64,000 nucleotides of DNA from Paludibacteraceae bacterium (GTDB lineage Bacteria; Bacteroidota; Bacteroidia; Bacteroidales; Paludibacteraceae): assembly GCA_017483945.1 (NCBI GenBank), contig JAFUUE010000064.1, positions 1 through 64,000 of the forward strand, written 5' to 3'. Made by a program: the position numbers and the translations under genes. Each line of letters starts with the position of its first letter. Positions within the stretch are counted from its first letter, which is position 1. This document shows, in pieces, positions 38,421-46,547 of this stretch. The notes beneath the pieces were generated by a model that saw only the letters and a program-made list of their open reading frames with translations, was not told where the DNA came from and ran no database searches.

Positions 38421-38497
38421 AATAATGCATTTAAATATTTATAAAAATGTAAAATAGTGCATTTTGGTGCGATTAGTTTTTGTGAAATAATGCATTT
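38421..38497 (+). promoter_or_regulatory. Three AATARTGCATTT sites spaced 32 and 33 bp
   Basis: AATAATGCATTT at 38421, AATAGTGCATTT at 38453 and AATAATGCATTT at 38486. The spacing is three turns of the helix, which would put all three on one face, about 160-260 bases upstream of the regulator's promoter. This looks like an operator cluster; the binding protein is unknown. Confidence 0.5.
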
Positions 38498-38657
38498 AAG
38501 CAACGGAAAAGTACTGTTAACTATTGCGTATCAGAAGATTGAGCCTTGTGTTAGATTGCTATACTGATTATTAAGGAATTTGTATTATTAGTTTCTCCAA
38601 ATGGCAAATAATATCCCGATGTTAGACGCCCTCATATTGACTTTTTTGTGTGGAAAA

Positions 38658-38689
38658 TTTGTACCATTCGAATAAAAATCGTACCTTTG
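38658..38689 (+). promoter_or_regulatory. Promoter of the TPR/HTH regulator gene
   Basis: TTTG at 38658-38661, 20-base spacer, TACCTTTG at 38682-38689. The ATG at 38720 is about 25 bases past the predicted start of transcription. Confidence 0.82.
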
Positions 38690-38719
38690 CACCCGAACTG
38701 ACCGCCATTGCCTGACTCT

Positions 38720-40225
38720 ATGCCCGCCCGTCCTGTCTCTCTTTCCCGCCTGACCGTTGTGCTGCTGTGGAGCGCGTGGCTGCTCTGTGCCTGCTCCCCC
38801 GTGGCGGTGCAGCAGGCGCAGCACGCCCTCGCCGTGGCGGACAGCCTGCCGCCCGAAGCCCTCACCGCCGCCGACAGCACCGCCTTGGCCTCGGCCGTCA
38901 CCACCCTCCGCCACCGCCGCTTCTCCTTCCCCGACGACTATGCCCGCGCCTGCTATCGCTACGGGCGCCTCTTGCGCCTGCGCGGTGACTACCCCGCCGC
39001 CATGCAGGCCTTCATCGGCGCCACCCGCGCACCCTACCTCATCCGCCCCGTCCCCCTCCCCGGCTTCACCGACTATGCCTCCCTCGCCCGCGCCTATAGC
39101 AACATGGGCACCATGTCCCATTTGACCGGCAACTATGCCCTCTCGTACGACATGTATGCCTGCTCGGCTGAGCGGTTCCGCCTGGCCGGAGACTCCTCCC
39201 TCTTCTTCTATTTCCTCAATGCCATGGCTCAGGAGCAGGTGGAGCAGATGCACTTCTCCGAGGCCTATACCCTGCTGGACAGTATCCGACGGCGGTGCAC
39301 GGATACAGACGTGCTCACTAAGACGCTGGAGATACAATCGCGCTTATGCCTTCTCGCACAGCAATATGACTCGGCTATTGCTTATGTGGATGAACTATAT
39401 CGGAGGGGCTATGCCGCCACGACCGGTTATGTCATCAAGGCGCAGTCCTACTGGTATCTGAACCGCTATGACTCTGCCGTGCGTTATGCTGAACAGGTCA
39501 TGCAGCATCCCTATGCAACGCCGCAGGAACGGCATAACATGTTGTATATATTGACATATAATGACACGACTATTGACAAGGACGAGATCAAACGTCGATA
39601 CGAGGAACGTGAGGATATTGACCGCTATGAGATAGACCCGATGCTCATACAACTCTCGCAGGCGACGATGTTGTTGGAACAAGACTTGGAGAAATCATCC
39701 GATTCCCGACTGCTACTGCTGTTGGTAATATTATTGCCGGGAGTGTTGTGCTATCCTCTTATTGCAATAAGGCGGCACAAGAAACGCATGGAACTGCAAA
39801 TCGCTATCGATGCACATAACGAGGAATTGCGGAACGAGACCACGCAATTGGAGCAGACCTATTCTGCATACCAGCAACATCTCGTTGACCAAATTGAACA
39901 GAACTGTGAGGCGTTTAGACATTCTCATAACTGGGAAGAAGATTTATGTTGGAAGGATTATGACCAAATGTGTCATGTTGTCAATCAGCATTTCTTCTTG
40001 TTAGCAAATAAACTGAAAGCCACGAACCGCCTTGGCGAACGGGACATCCGGCTATGCGTCCTCGTGCTACTGGACCTCCCCTATGAGGAGATTGCCCGGA
40101 TATTGAACCTGTCGCCCAAGAGCATATCCAAACTCAAATCGGTCACGGCGCGCAAACTGAATGTGAACATAAGAGATTTGCGGGAAAAACTGCTGGAAAT
40201 AGCCTCCCGGACGACCATTGATTAG
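38720..40225 (+). CDS. TPR lipoprotein-like membrane regulator with C-terminal HTH
   Basis: 501 residues. A lipobox-like start (WSAWLLCACSPV) is followed by tetratricopeptide-like helices to about residue 320, one membrane helix (LLLLLVILLPGVLCYPLI) near residue 340, a coiled-coil segment, and a LuxR/sigma-like helix-turn-helix near the end (LDLPYEEIARILNLSPKSIS). This layout, extracytoplasmic TPR sensor to cytoplasmic HTH, is common in Bacteroidota but its targets are rarely known. The ATG at 38720 is chosen over the TTG four codons upstream. A terminator follows, so it is transcribed alone. The AATARTGCATTT sites upstream may control it. Confidence 0.82.
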   Translation: MPARPVSLSRLTVVLLWSAWLLCACSPVAVQQAQHALAVADSLPPEALTAADSTALASAVTTLRHRRFSFPDDYARACYRYGRLLRLRGDYPAAMQAFIGATRAPYLIRPVPLPGFTDYASLARAYSNMGTMSHLTGNYALSYDMYACSAERFRLAGDSSLFFYFLNAMAQEQVEQMHFSEAYTLLDSIRRRCTDTDVLTKTLEIQSRLCLLAQQYDSAIAYVDELYRRGYAATTGYVIKAQSYWYLNRYDSAVRYAEQVMQHPYATPQERHNMLYILTYNDTTIDKDEIKRRYEEREDIDRYEIDPMLIQLSQATMLLEQDLEKSSDSRLLLLLVILLPGVLCYPLIAIRRHKKRMELQIAIDAHNEELRNETTQLEQTYSAYQQHLVDQIEQNCEAFRHSHNWEEDLCWKDYDQMCHVVNQHFFLLANKLKATNRLGERDIRLCVLVLLDLPYEEIARILNLSPKSISKLKSVTARKLNVNIRDLREKLLEIASRTTID

Positions 40226-40249
40226 CATTTTTCACAGTCTCAATTTCTT

Positions 40250-40291
40250 AATCGCCTTATATAGAGGCGATTGGTGTTTTTATTTTTCACA
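40250..40291 (+). terminator. Rho-independent terminator after the TPR/HTH gene
   Basis: AATCGCCT and AGGCGATT form an eight-base-pair stem with a seven-base loop, followed by GGTGTTTTTATTTTT. A 14-base direct repeat ATTTTTCACAGTCT flanks it on both sides, 54 bases apart. Confidence 0.8.
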
Positions 40292-40300
40292 GTCTTTTTC

Positions 40301-40331
40301 TTGCATAAACTGATAAAATGTAGTACCTTTG
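40301..40331 (+). promoter_or_regulatory. Promoter of the small exported protein cluster
   Basis: TTG at 40301-40303, 20-base spacer, TACCTTTG at 40324-40331. Confidence 0.8.
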
Positions 40332-40348
40332 CCATGTCGTTCGGTGAA

Positions 40349-40379
40349 GGACTACCTCATATGTATAAGGTGATAGTCC
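40349..40379 (+). promoter_or_regulatory. Leader stem-loop
   Basis: GGACT-ACCT pairs with AGGT and AGTCC around a ten-base loop with a three-base bulge, about 18 bases after the -7 element and 45 before the coding start. It would form at the very 5' end of the transcript. Confidence 0.4.
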
Positions 40380-40423
40380 AAACAGGACTAACCCAAATTA
40401 CAACTTATAATTAGTAACCCATT

Positions 40424-41245
40424 ATGAAACCATTCCGAATCCGAATCTTCCTATTGCTCAGTGTTCTCCTCGCGTATGGTGTTGCTCACGCACACTCGCA
40501 CGCGAGTGATGAAGTCCTCGATGACGCGGCTTGTAATAATGAATATACCCTCTATACTGAGATACTCCCCGATATCCTGTATCACGACTCCCTGTATTAC
40601 ATCCTGACCGTCAATGGCGGCATAGAGCCTGTAGTAGATAGTGTTCAAATAAGAGATTATACAAATGATACATTATGCTATACCGGCTACGAACAGTCCG
40701 GAGAGCGCATTTATATTGGAGATTTAGTCCGAGGCGACTATCGTCTATGGGTTTTCTATGGAGGATGCGTCAAAAGGGCGACTTTTAGCATTTATTATAA
40801 CAAGAGTGATCAGCCATGTTATGCGGAATATCCATGTTTTTCCGTGATGGTAGCTAATGTGTCGCTTGGCGACTCCGTATATTTTGACCTGTCCTGTAAT
40901 GGAAGAATAGAGCCTCCTGTAGTAGATAGTGTTCATATATATGACCTTAAGCATGATACATTGTGCTTTACCGCCTACGCGCAATCCCAAGAACGCATTT
41001 GCATTAAGGAATTGCCGACAGGTGTATATGCCCTGACTGCTTTTTGGGGAGAATGTGCCAGGGCAATGAGATTTAGTATCTTCCCCTTCAGCAGGTTGGA
41101 TCCCGATATGGCGGTTGACAACCCCGCCTCGCTGCAGACGGCCACGAAGCAACTGCGTAATGGTAGGTTATATCTCGTAACCCCGGAAGGCAATATGTAC
41201 GACATCACCGGCAGAAGAGTCGGGAACATAACCGATGACCGCTAA
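40424..41245 (+). CDS. Exported protein with internal duplication
   Basis: 273 residues with a signal peptide (FLLLSVLLAYGVAHAHSHA). Two similar segments of about 90 residues follow one another: DSLYYILTVNGGIEPVVDSV...NDTLCYTGYEQSGERIYI and DSVYFDLSCNGRIEPPVVDS...HDTLCFTAYAQSQERICI. The end (RNGRLYLVTPEGNMYDITGR) matches the sorting-like end of the product at 4029-5252. No family recognised. It has its own promoter and is the first of four small exported protein genes. Confidence 0.78.
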   Translation: MKPFRIRIFLLLSVLLAYGVAHAHSHASDEVLDDAACNNEYTLYTEILPDILYHDSLYYILTVNGGIEPVVDSVQIRDYTNDTLCYTGYEQSGERIYIGDLVRGDYRLWVFYGGCVKRATFSIYYNKSDQPCYAEYPCFSVMVANVSLGDSVYFDLSCNGRIEPPVVDSVHIYDLKHDTLCFTAYAQSQERICIKELPTGVYALTAFWGECARAMRFSIFPFSRLDPDMAVDNPASLQTATKQLRNGRLYLVTPEGNMYDITGRRVGNITDDR

Positions 41246-41284
41246 CTGTCATAGTAACAAATTCACAATCAATATATATACAGT

Positions 41285-41857
41285 ATGAAAAAGATTCTTT
41301 TCCCGACACTTTTGTGCATAATGGCAGCAGTCATTCTATCTTCATGTGGCACCTCCGAGCAGCCGACAGCCGACTGGCAGGCGGTGCGGGCGTTGCTGGA
41401 ACAATATGCGGACTATACCTATGCCAATTACGCACAGAACCAGTATGTTGAGTTCCGGACCGAGACCGGCGAGGTGGCAGAATATCAGGTTTTTTATAGC
41501 AGTTTCCTCACAATTGCCGCTGCCAATGAGCCGGAGAATCCTGACACCGAAGATGTCGGCACATCGGAGCCGGAGGATATTAGAATAGTGGTGGGGCTGC
41601 AGAGCCCGGACGAGCCGACTCCTTCTGTCCTCCTGTCCGGCTATTGCCCGGACAAGCAGGGTCGGGTTATTGCATGGGAATTAGGAGTGGATACTACGCA
41701 ACTGACTCCCGCCGTGCAGGGGCGCCGCCCTTCTTTTGCATTGGAGGGAGACGACCTCTATCTCGAAAACGCAGCAGGACAATGGATGCTCCTCCGACGT
41801 GGCATCGGTATCGCCCGTATGGGTGATGCGTATGGTCACACATGGCGCGTACAATAG
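41285..41857 (+). CDS. Lipoprotein of unknown function
   Basis: 190 residues with a lipoprotein signal (AAVILSSCGTSEQ). The middle contains an acidic, Pro-rich stretch (NEPENPDTEDVGTSEPEDIR). I do not recognise a family. It follows the previous gene by 39 bases, so it is probably co-transcribed. Confidence 0.72.
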   Translation: MKKILFPTLLCIMAAVILSSCGTSEQPTADWQAVRALLEQYADYTYANYAQNQYVEFRTETGEVAEYQVFYSSFLTIAAANEPENPDTEDVGTSEPEDIRIVVGLQSPDEPTPSVLLSGYCPDKQGRVIAWELGVDTTQLTPAVQGRRPSFALEGDDLYLENAAGQWMLLRRGIGIARMGDAYGHTWRVQ

Positions 41858-41920
41858 GCTGTTTTGCGAAAGTATGAGACAGACTGAAAAGAAGGGTGCT
41901 TTCGACCTTTCGACTAATAA

Positions 41921-41950
41921 ATTGGAGTGCGCTACGCACCTTTCGACTAC
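41921..41950 (+). repeat. Short hairpin repeat, copy 3
   Basis: ATTGGAGTGCGCTACGCACC then TTTCGACTAC, 26 bases before the start of the next lipoprotein gene. A partial related string (CTTTCGACCTTTCGACTAA) precedes it. Confidence 0.82.
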
Positions 41951-41975
41951 TTTTCCAATGCATACTAACCTGCTT

Positions 41976-42758
41976 ATGAAAACAACAAAGCTCTTTTTTA
42001 CAGCAATGCTGATTGCTTTGTCCTTCTCTGCCTGTCAGGAGCAGCCCGTGACAACAAAGAAGACACAGGGACAACTGGTCTATGAACAGGACACCCCCTG
42101 TATGGGCGTATATTTTGATGCCAAACTGGGTGAGGATTTCGACTCCGCATTGCAGAATCTTATCCGTTCAAGGACTGAATTAAACGCTATCGGGGATAGC
42201 CTGTATGTGAAACAGATGGAGATGCGCTATCTGTCCACAGAGGACGGCTCACGCTTATTTGTATTGCTGTTCTTTGAGAAAAATGCTGCGGATAAGGTCC
42301 TCCCGCTGAGGCTCCTGTACGCTGCTCATGATGCAATAGACACCAATGGGAACCACTATGAGGTTATCTTCTGCGATGGACCGATTGGCACAGAAGATAG
42401 TCGCAAGCCGGAGGGTAGCTATTCCTTTCAAGAATGTGTAGAATGTTATTTGATGCTTGTCGGTAACTTTGGCGCTGATTTTGAGACCGCTTGGCAATAT
42501 CTTGAGCCGGACCGGACGAAGAAGATGAAGGCATTGGCGGACGAGTATGGAGAACATGCTTCTTACAACTCGGAAGATGTCGTCGAAAGGCATAGCAGTA
42601 TCACGGTGAAGAATTGCGAGATAAAGGGTGTAGAGTTTACGCTGATTGACTTCTATATGTATTCCTATAAGGAAAATGACTATATCTATGTCGCCAATTA
42701 CGGGGCATTGGATTCTCAAGGCAACCTATATAAGTTAGAGACACTCCCTGTCTATTGA
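41976..42758 (+). CDS. Lipoprotein of unknown function
   Basis: 260 residues. The start at MKTTKLFFTAMLIALSFSAC is chosen because it gives a clean lipoprotein signal with lipobox FSAC; the frame is open further upstream, but that part translates the hairpin repeat. The mature protein has no domain I recognise. It sits in the cluster of small exported proteins. Confidence 0.75.
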   Translation: MKTTKLFFTAMLIALSFSACQEQPVTTKKTQGQLVYEQDTPCMGVYFDAKLGEDFDSALQNLIRSRTELNAIGDSLYVKQMEMRYLSTEDGSRLFVLLFFEKNAADKVLPLRLLYAAHDAIDTNGNHYEVIFCDGPIGTEDSRKPEGSYSFQECVECYLMLVGNFGADFETAWQYLEPDRTKKMKALADEYGEHASYNSEDVVERHSSITVKNCEIKGVEFTLIDFYMYSYKENDYIYVANYGALDSQGNLYKLETLPVY

Positions 42759-42779
42759 CAATATATAAATACTGATTCT

Positions 42780-43184
42780 ATGAAGTTATCCTGTTTTAAT
42801 CGGCATGTGCGCCGTGCCGGATTGTTGACGGCATGCGTTGCGGTGTTATGCTGCTGCAAGGTGCAGCAGACAATATGTGAAGATGTCTCCCGACCGGGGC
42901 AGTTACCTTGGCTGCAGGAGGTTGTGGAGCAAGGGAAAGATGCGGAGGGAAACAAACTGCTCTCTATTGACAGGGTCGTCTATTATATAGAGGACTCCCG
43001 GACAGAGGGCACGGGTTTCACGCTTACGTATGAGGAAGGTCTGGTTTATCTGGACCGGTTGGGAGGGGCCGTGTATGATTGTGACGGTAACCCCTTGGTG
43101 ATTTATGGCGGCGTGGCCGGTTGCCAAGGCGAGTGTAGCCTGCGAATCCTCTCCCGCCGGACCATATACGTGAATCCCGACTAA
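42780..43184 (+). CDS. Small exported protein of unknown function
   Basis: 134 residues. The N-terminus has a positively charged start and a Cys-rich hydrophobic stretch (LLTACVAVLCCCKVQQ) that could be a lipoprotein signal. The rest is a short alpha/beta domain with no recognised family. It starts 21 bases after the previous gene and ends the cluster; repeat arrays follow. Confidence 0.68.
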   Translation: MKLSCFNRHVRRAGLLTACVAVLCCCKVQQTICEDVSRPGQLPWLQEVVEQGKDAEGNKLLSIDRVVYYIEDSRTEGTGFTLTYEEGLVYLDRLGGAVYDCDGNPLVIYGGVAGCQGECSLRILSRRTIYVNPD

Positions 43185-43219
43185 CGGGCCGCCTAACGCC
43201 TTGGTACTGAGAGGGGCTG

Positions 43220-43385
43220 ACGAACCTGGAACGATGCTGGAACGAAGCTGGCCTACGCAATGCGCTGAAAACCAGACCGCCTAACAGACCTGAAACAGAC
43301 CTGGAACAGAGCTGACAGGTGCAGCAGGCTGCTAATCAGGCAAATCTACCCCTCAGGTTCGGGCCAGGTTCGGGTCAGGTTCGGG
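43220..43385 (+). repeat. 11-bp arrays (ACGAACCTGGA, AGACCTGGAAC, TCAGGTTCGGG)
   Basis: ACGAACCTGGA, ACGATGCTGGA and ACGAAGCTGGC from 43220; two AGACCTGGAAC-type units near 43285; then TCAGGTTCGGG-type units three times from 43353. Most of the DNA between them stays in 11-base steps. The 471-bp gap 43185-43655 holds these, a large inverted repeat and a promoter. Confidence 0.82.
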
Positions 43386-43484
43386 CCGTGGCAGGGGGAG
43401 ACTTCGGCGCGCCTTTTTTGTTGTATCTTCGGACGCCGCCTTGGCGCGCCGGGCACGCCAATTCCCCCGAACTTACATCTGCGC

Positions 43485-43560
43485 CTTGCGGCTCCCTTGT
43501 GGAGTATTGCGCTCCGCCTTTGTAAGCAAGTTCCCATATCGGAGCACAATACTCCGCAAG
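43485..43560 (+). promoter_or_regulatory. Large imperfect inverted repeat upstream of mlaE-like gene
   Basis: GGAGTATTGCGCTCCG (43501-43516) pairs with CGGAGCACAATACTCC (43540-43555) with a single mismatch; CTTGC (43485-43489) and GCAAG (43556-43560) extend the stem past a bulge. It could be a bidirectional terminator or a repeat-derived structure. It ends 44 bases before the promoter. Confidence 0.55.
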
Positions 43561-43604
43561 TGGCATAAATGCCCCCCTCTTCTCCGAAAAACTACACCTC
43601 GCTC

Positions 43605-43635
43605 TTGCGTATATGCAATTTTTGTTGTAACTTTG
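43605..43635 (+). promoter_or_regulatory. Promoter of the mlaE/mlaF-like operon
   Basis: TTG at 43605-43607, 20-base spacer, TAACTTTG at 43628-43635. The start codon follows 20 bases later. Confidence 0.8.
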
Positions 43636-43655
43636 TAGGCTATTTATAGACTACG

Positions 43656-44396
43656 ATGAAGTTCTTGCAACAAATAGGAGCGTATTGCCTGCTGATGTGG
43701 CGCGTGTTCCGCATGCCGGACAGGCAACGCATGTTCTGGAGACAGATGTCGTTAGAGCTGGATAAGCAGGGGACGCAGTCCGTCCCCATCGACCTGATTA
43801 TCTCCGTCTTCATCGGGGCTATCATGACCATGCAAATCAAGCTGGACATGGAAAACCCGCTCCTGCCGCGCTACACCGTGGGCGTCGTCACACGCGACAC
43901 CATGCTGCTCGAGTTCTCCAGCACAATCCTCTGCCTCATCCTCGCCGGCAAGGTGGGCAGTAACATCGCCTCGGAGATAGGGACGATGCGTATCACCGAG
44001 CAGATAGACGCACTCGAGATAATGGGCGTCAATAGCGCCAACTACCTCATCCTGCCGAAGATACTGGCCTTCATGGCCATGATGCCTGCGCTGGTCATCC
44101 TCTCGGTCGGTAGCGCCCTCATCGGGGGATACATGATGGCGCTGCTCACGGATATACTGACCGTCGATGAGTATATCTTCGGCATCACCTACGCCTTCAT
44201 GGACTACCATGTGCCCTACGCCATCGCCAAGTCCGTCATCTTTGCCTACGTCATCGCCAGCGTCGCCTCCTACTACGGCTATACCACACGCGGAGGCGCC
44301 CTGCAGGTCGGCCAAGCCAGCACCAACGCCGTCGTCCACTCCTCCGTCATCATACTCTTCCTCGACATCTTCCTCACCAAACTCATGCTCAGTTAG
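43656..44396 (+). CDS. mlaE: MlaE-family lipid transport permease
   Basis: 246 residues, five or six membrane segments. The MlaE/YrbE family permease moves phospholipids between the membranes of Gram-negative bacteria with the ATPase MlaF and an MCE protein (MlaD). Family features: IDLIISVFIGAIMTMQIKLD, LAGKVGSNIASEIGTMRITE followed by QIDALEIMGVN (the coupling region) and YYGYTTRGGALQVGQASTNA near the C-terminus. The ATPase gene follows after two bases. No MCE-domain gene is found next to it, so that subunit must be encoded elsewhere. Confidence 0.95.
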   Translation: MKFLQQIGAYCLLMWRVFRMPDRQRMFWRQMSLELDKQGTQSVPIDLIISVFIGAIMTMQIKLDMENPLLPRYTVGVVTRDTMLLEFSSTILCLILAGKVGSNIASEIGTMRITEQIDALEIMGVNSANYLILPKILAFMAMMPALVILSVGSALIGGYMMALLTDILTVDEYIFGITYAFMDYHVPYAIAKSVIFAYVIASVASYYGYTTRGGALQVGQASTNAVVHSSVIILFLDIFLTKLMLS

Positions 44397-44398
44397 AC

Positions 44399-45205
44399 AT
44401 GATATCCATACAGCATGTACATAAGAGCTTCGACGGACACCGTGTCCTCAACGATGTCACGGTCGATATGCAGGACGGACAATGCAACATGATTATCGGG
44501 CAGTCCGGCTCGGGCAAGACCGTGCTCATGAAATCGCTCATCGGCTTGCACGGCGTCGATAGCGGACGCATCGAGTACGACGGGCGTAACCTGCCGGACA
44601 TGAGCGAGAAAGAGGTGCGTCTCCTCCACAGGGAGGTCGGCATGCTCTTCCAGGGGGCGGCCCTCTTCGACAGCCTGACCGTGATGCAGAACGTCCTCTT
44701 CCCGCTTGAGATGTGGGCTCCCATGACGCGCCGTGAGCGGGAAGAACGTGCACGATTCTGCCTCGAACGTGTCAATATCAGCAATGTGGCATGGAATTTG
44801 TCACCTGCTGAGATAAGCGGAGGTATGCAGAAGCGGGTCGCCATCGCACGCGCTATCGCGCTCAACCCGAGATACCTCTTCTGCGACGAGCCTAACTCCG
44901 GACTCGACCCCAAGACAAGCCTCGTCATCGACCAACTCATACACGAGATAACGCAGGAGTACAATATATGCACCGTGATTAACTCACACGACATGAACTC
45001 CATCATGGAGATTGGCGATAACATCATCTTCCTCCGAGAGGGACACAAGGAGTGGCAGGGCAGCCGGCACGAGATATTCTACGCCGACAACGCCGCCCTC
45101 AACGACTTCGTCTTCGCCGGAGACCTGTTTAAGATGGTGAGAGACCAATTGAATGTACAAAGGGACGATGTACAATGTACAAAGGACAACAATGAATCAT
45201 TATAA
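44399..45205 (+). CDS. mlaF: MlaF-family ATP-binding protein with repeat-encoded tail
   Basis: 268 residues. Walker A GQSGSGKT is at residues 34-41, the signature ISGGMQKRVAIARA near 139, Walker B YLFCDEPNSGLDP near 160 and the switch His in NSHDMN near 198. It powers the MlaE-like permease encoded just upstream. The family-like part ends around FKMVRDQL; the last 16 or so residues (NVQRDDVQCTKDNNESL) are encoded by an inverted copy of the TTTGTACATTGTCC repeat and are probably not functional. Confidence 0.95.
   Translation: MISIQHVHKSFDGHRVLNDVTVDMQDGQCNMIIGQSGSGKTVLMKSLIGLHGVDSGRIEYDGRNLPDMSEKEVRLLHREVGMLFQGAALFDSLTVMQNVLFPLEMWAPMTRREREERARFCLERVNISNVAWNLSPAEISGGMQKRVAIARAIALNPRYLFCDEPNSGLDPKTSLVIDQLIHEITQEYNICTVINSHDMNSIMEIGDNIIFLREGHKEWQGSRHEIFYADNAALNDFVFAGDLFKMVRDQLNVQRDDVQCTKDNNESL
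45158..45190 (-). repeat. TTTGTACATTGTCC repeat, inverted, inside the mlaF 3' end
   Basis: On the minus strand it reads TTGTCCTTTGTACATTGTAC then ATCGTCCCTTTGTACATT. It is the same unit as the tandem at 37978-38025, and it lies within the coding end of the ATPase gene. Confidence 0.8.
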
Positions 45206-45216
45206 CCACTTTAACC

Positions 45217-46197
45217 ATGGCAACCATCTGTTATAACAACCTCTATCAGAGCTTCAGCGACCGCGGCGCTTTCGTCCAGAAACAGCCGTGGCAGACCTCT
45301 GCCGTCGATGAGGCGGAGCTGCGTGTGGGCGAACGGCTGCCCCATTGGCCGAGTTACATAGCGCCCGTGGTCAAACGCTACGACCCCGGAATGAGTAACT
45401 TCCTCCAGTATATCCCCGCCACACTCGAACTGGAGTACGAGGGGAAGACCATCACCCTGCACCCCGGCGATGAGGTGAAACTGGACAGCAGTTTCTTCAA
45501 CGCAGAGCATGGAGTGGAGTGCTATATACTCAAATGCGTGAAGATGGTCAACACCCGCCCCGTCTATACCGGCGGCTGGCAGTTGGAGGACGTCATCCTC
45601 CAGCGCCTGAGAGGCCCCATGGGACGGGGACAGGTGCGCTATCCCAACGGCGACTTCTTCGAGGGCGACTTCTCACTCAGTTACCAGAGCATAGACAGCC
45701 AGGCCTACACCGCCTGCGGACGCTACATCTTCGCCGACGGCTCCGTCATCGAGCGGGCATGGGTGAACACCAACCCCAACGGCACATGCTTCGACATGCA
45801 GGGGCTCTCGCGCATCAAGCACCCGTCAGGCCCTGACTCGATAGCAATGTTCTGCAAGGGGCAGCGCTGCGGCATCGAACTGTTCCTCGACGAGCAGAAG
45901 CCGTATATCCGGGAGTGGTGCGCCGACAAGCCGGTCGAGCGCAAGCGCCCCTTGGAACTGGTGGAATACGACCTGGACGACTCGCGCGCGGAGGACCTGC
46001 TGACCCTCACCCTGACCCTGCGCGGCGGGGACGCCCTGTACCGCGTGGTGCAGCGCGGCGGACGCATCTATCAGAACCACTACGACCACTATATCTACCG
46101 GCCCCATACCGAGGTGAGCGTGACCCTGCCCGACGGCGACACTCTCCAAGACGACTGCGGGGAGGTGCTGAAACAAATAATAAAAACAGATTCATAA
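45217..46197 (+). CDS. Hypothetical protein with a MORN-like motif
   Basis: 326 residues, no signal peptide. One MORN-like repeat is visible (GRGQVRYPNGDFFEGDF, about residues 133-149) and a second weaker one (CGRYIFADGSVIERAW) about 35 residues later. MORN motifs form beta-hairpin sheets often linked to membranes or scaffolds. No enzyme motif seen. It starts 11 bases after mlaF and its stop overlaps the next start (TAATG), so it belongs to the same transcript; a functional link with either lipid transport or the proteases is open. Confidence 0.75.
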   Translation: MATICYNNLYQSFSDRGAFVQKQPWQTSAVDEAELRVGERLPHWPSYIAPVVKRYDPGMSNFLQYIPATLELEYEGKTITLHPGDEVKLDSSFFNAEHGVECYILKCVKMVNTRPVYTGGWQLEDVILQRLRGPMGRGQVRYPNGDFFEGDFSLSYQSIDSQAYTACGRYIFADGSVIERAWVNTNPNGTCFDMQGLSRIKHPSGPDSIAMFCKGQRCGIELFLDEQKPYIREWCADKPVERKRPLELVEYDLDDSRAEDLLTLTLTLRGGDALYRVVQRGGRIYQNHYDHYIYRPHTEVSVTLPDGDTLQDDCGEVLKQIIKTDS

Positions 46198-46547
46198 TGA
46201 AACGTATCCTTATCCTGACAATGTTGGCGCTGACCGGACTGGTCGGCCTGCAGGCGCAGCGCCCCGCGCATGTGCCCGCTCCGCGGACACCCATCACACG
46301 CGTCCAACCTAACGGCGACACACTGACCGTACTGCTGCGCGGCGATGAGCACCACCACTTCATGATGACCACTGACGGCTACCTCCTGCGGGAGGACGCC
46401 AAGGGCTACATCTGCTATGCCTACTACACCCCCAAGGGCAATATCGTGGTCGGCAAACGCCGCGCACACAACGCCGACAAACGCAGCCGCTGCGAACAAC
46501 GCTACCTGGAGAAGACTATCCCCAACCTGATGGAAGACAAACGATGA
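46197..46547 (+). CDS. Stand-alone M6-type propeptide-like exported protein
   Basis: 116 residues with a signal peptide (ILILTMLALTGLVGLQAQRP). The mature part (RVQPNGDTLTVLLRGDEHHH, FMMTTDGYLLREDAKGYICY) matches the N-terminal pro-region of the three metalloproteases that follow (VQPDGTVVELYLHGDEYTHY, QPDGTTLTLTSHGDEFFHWL), but no catalytic domain follows. It could be an inhibitor or chaperone acting in trans, or the remnant of a fourth protease. It overlaps both neighbours: TAATG at its start, ATGA at its end. Confidence 0.8.
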   Translation: MKRILILTMLALTGLVGLQAQRPAHVPAPRTPITRVQPNGDTLTVLLRGDEHHHFMMTTDGYLLREDAKGYICYAYYTPKGNIVVGKRRAHNADKRSRCEQRYLEKTIPNLMEDKR

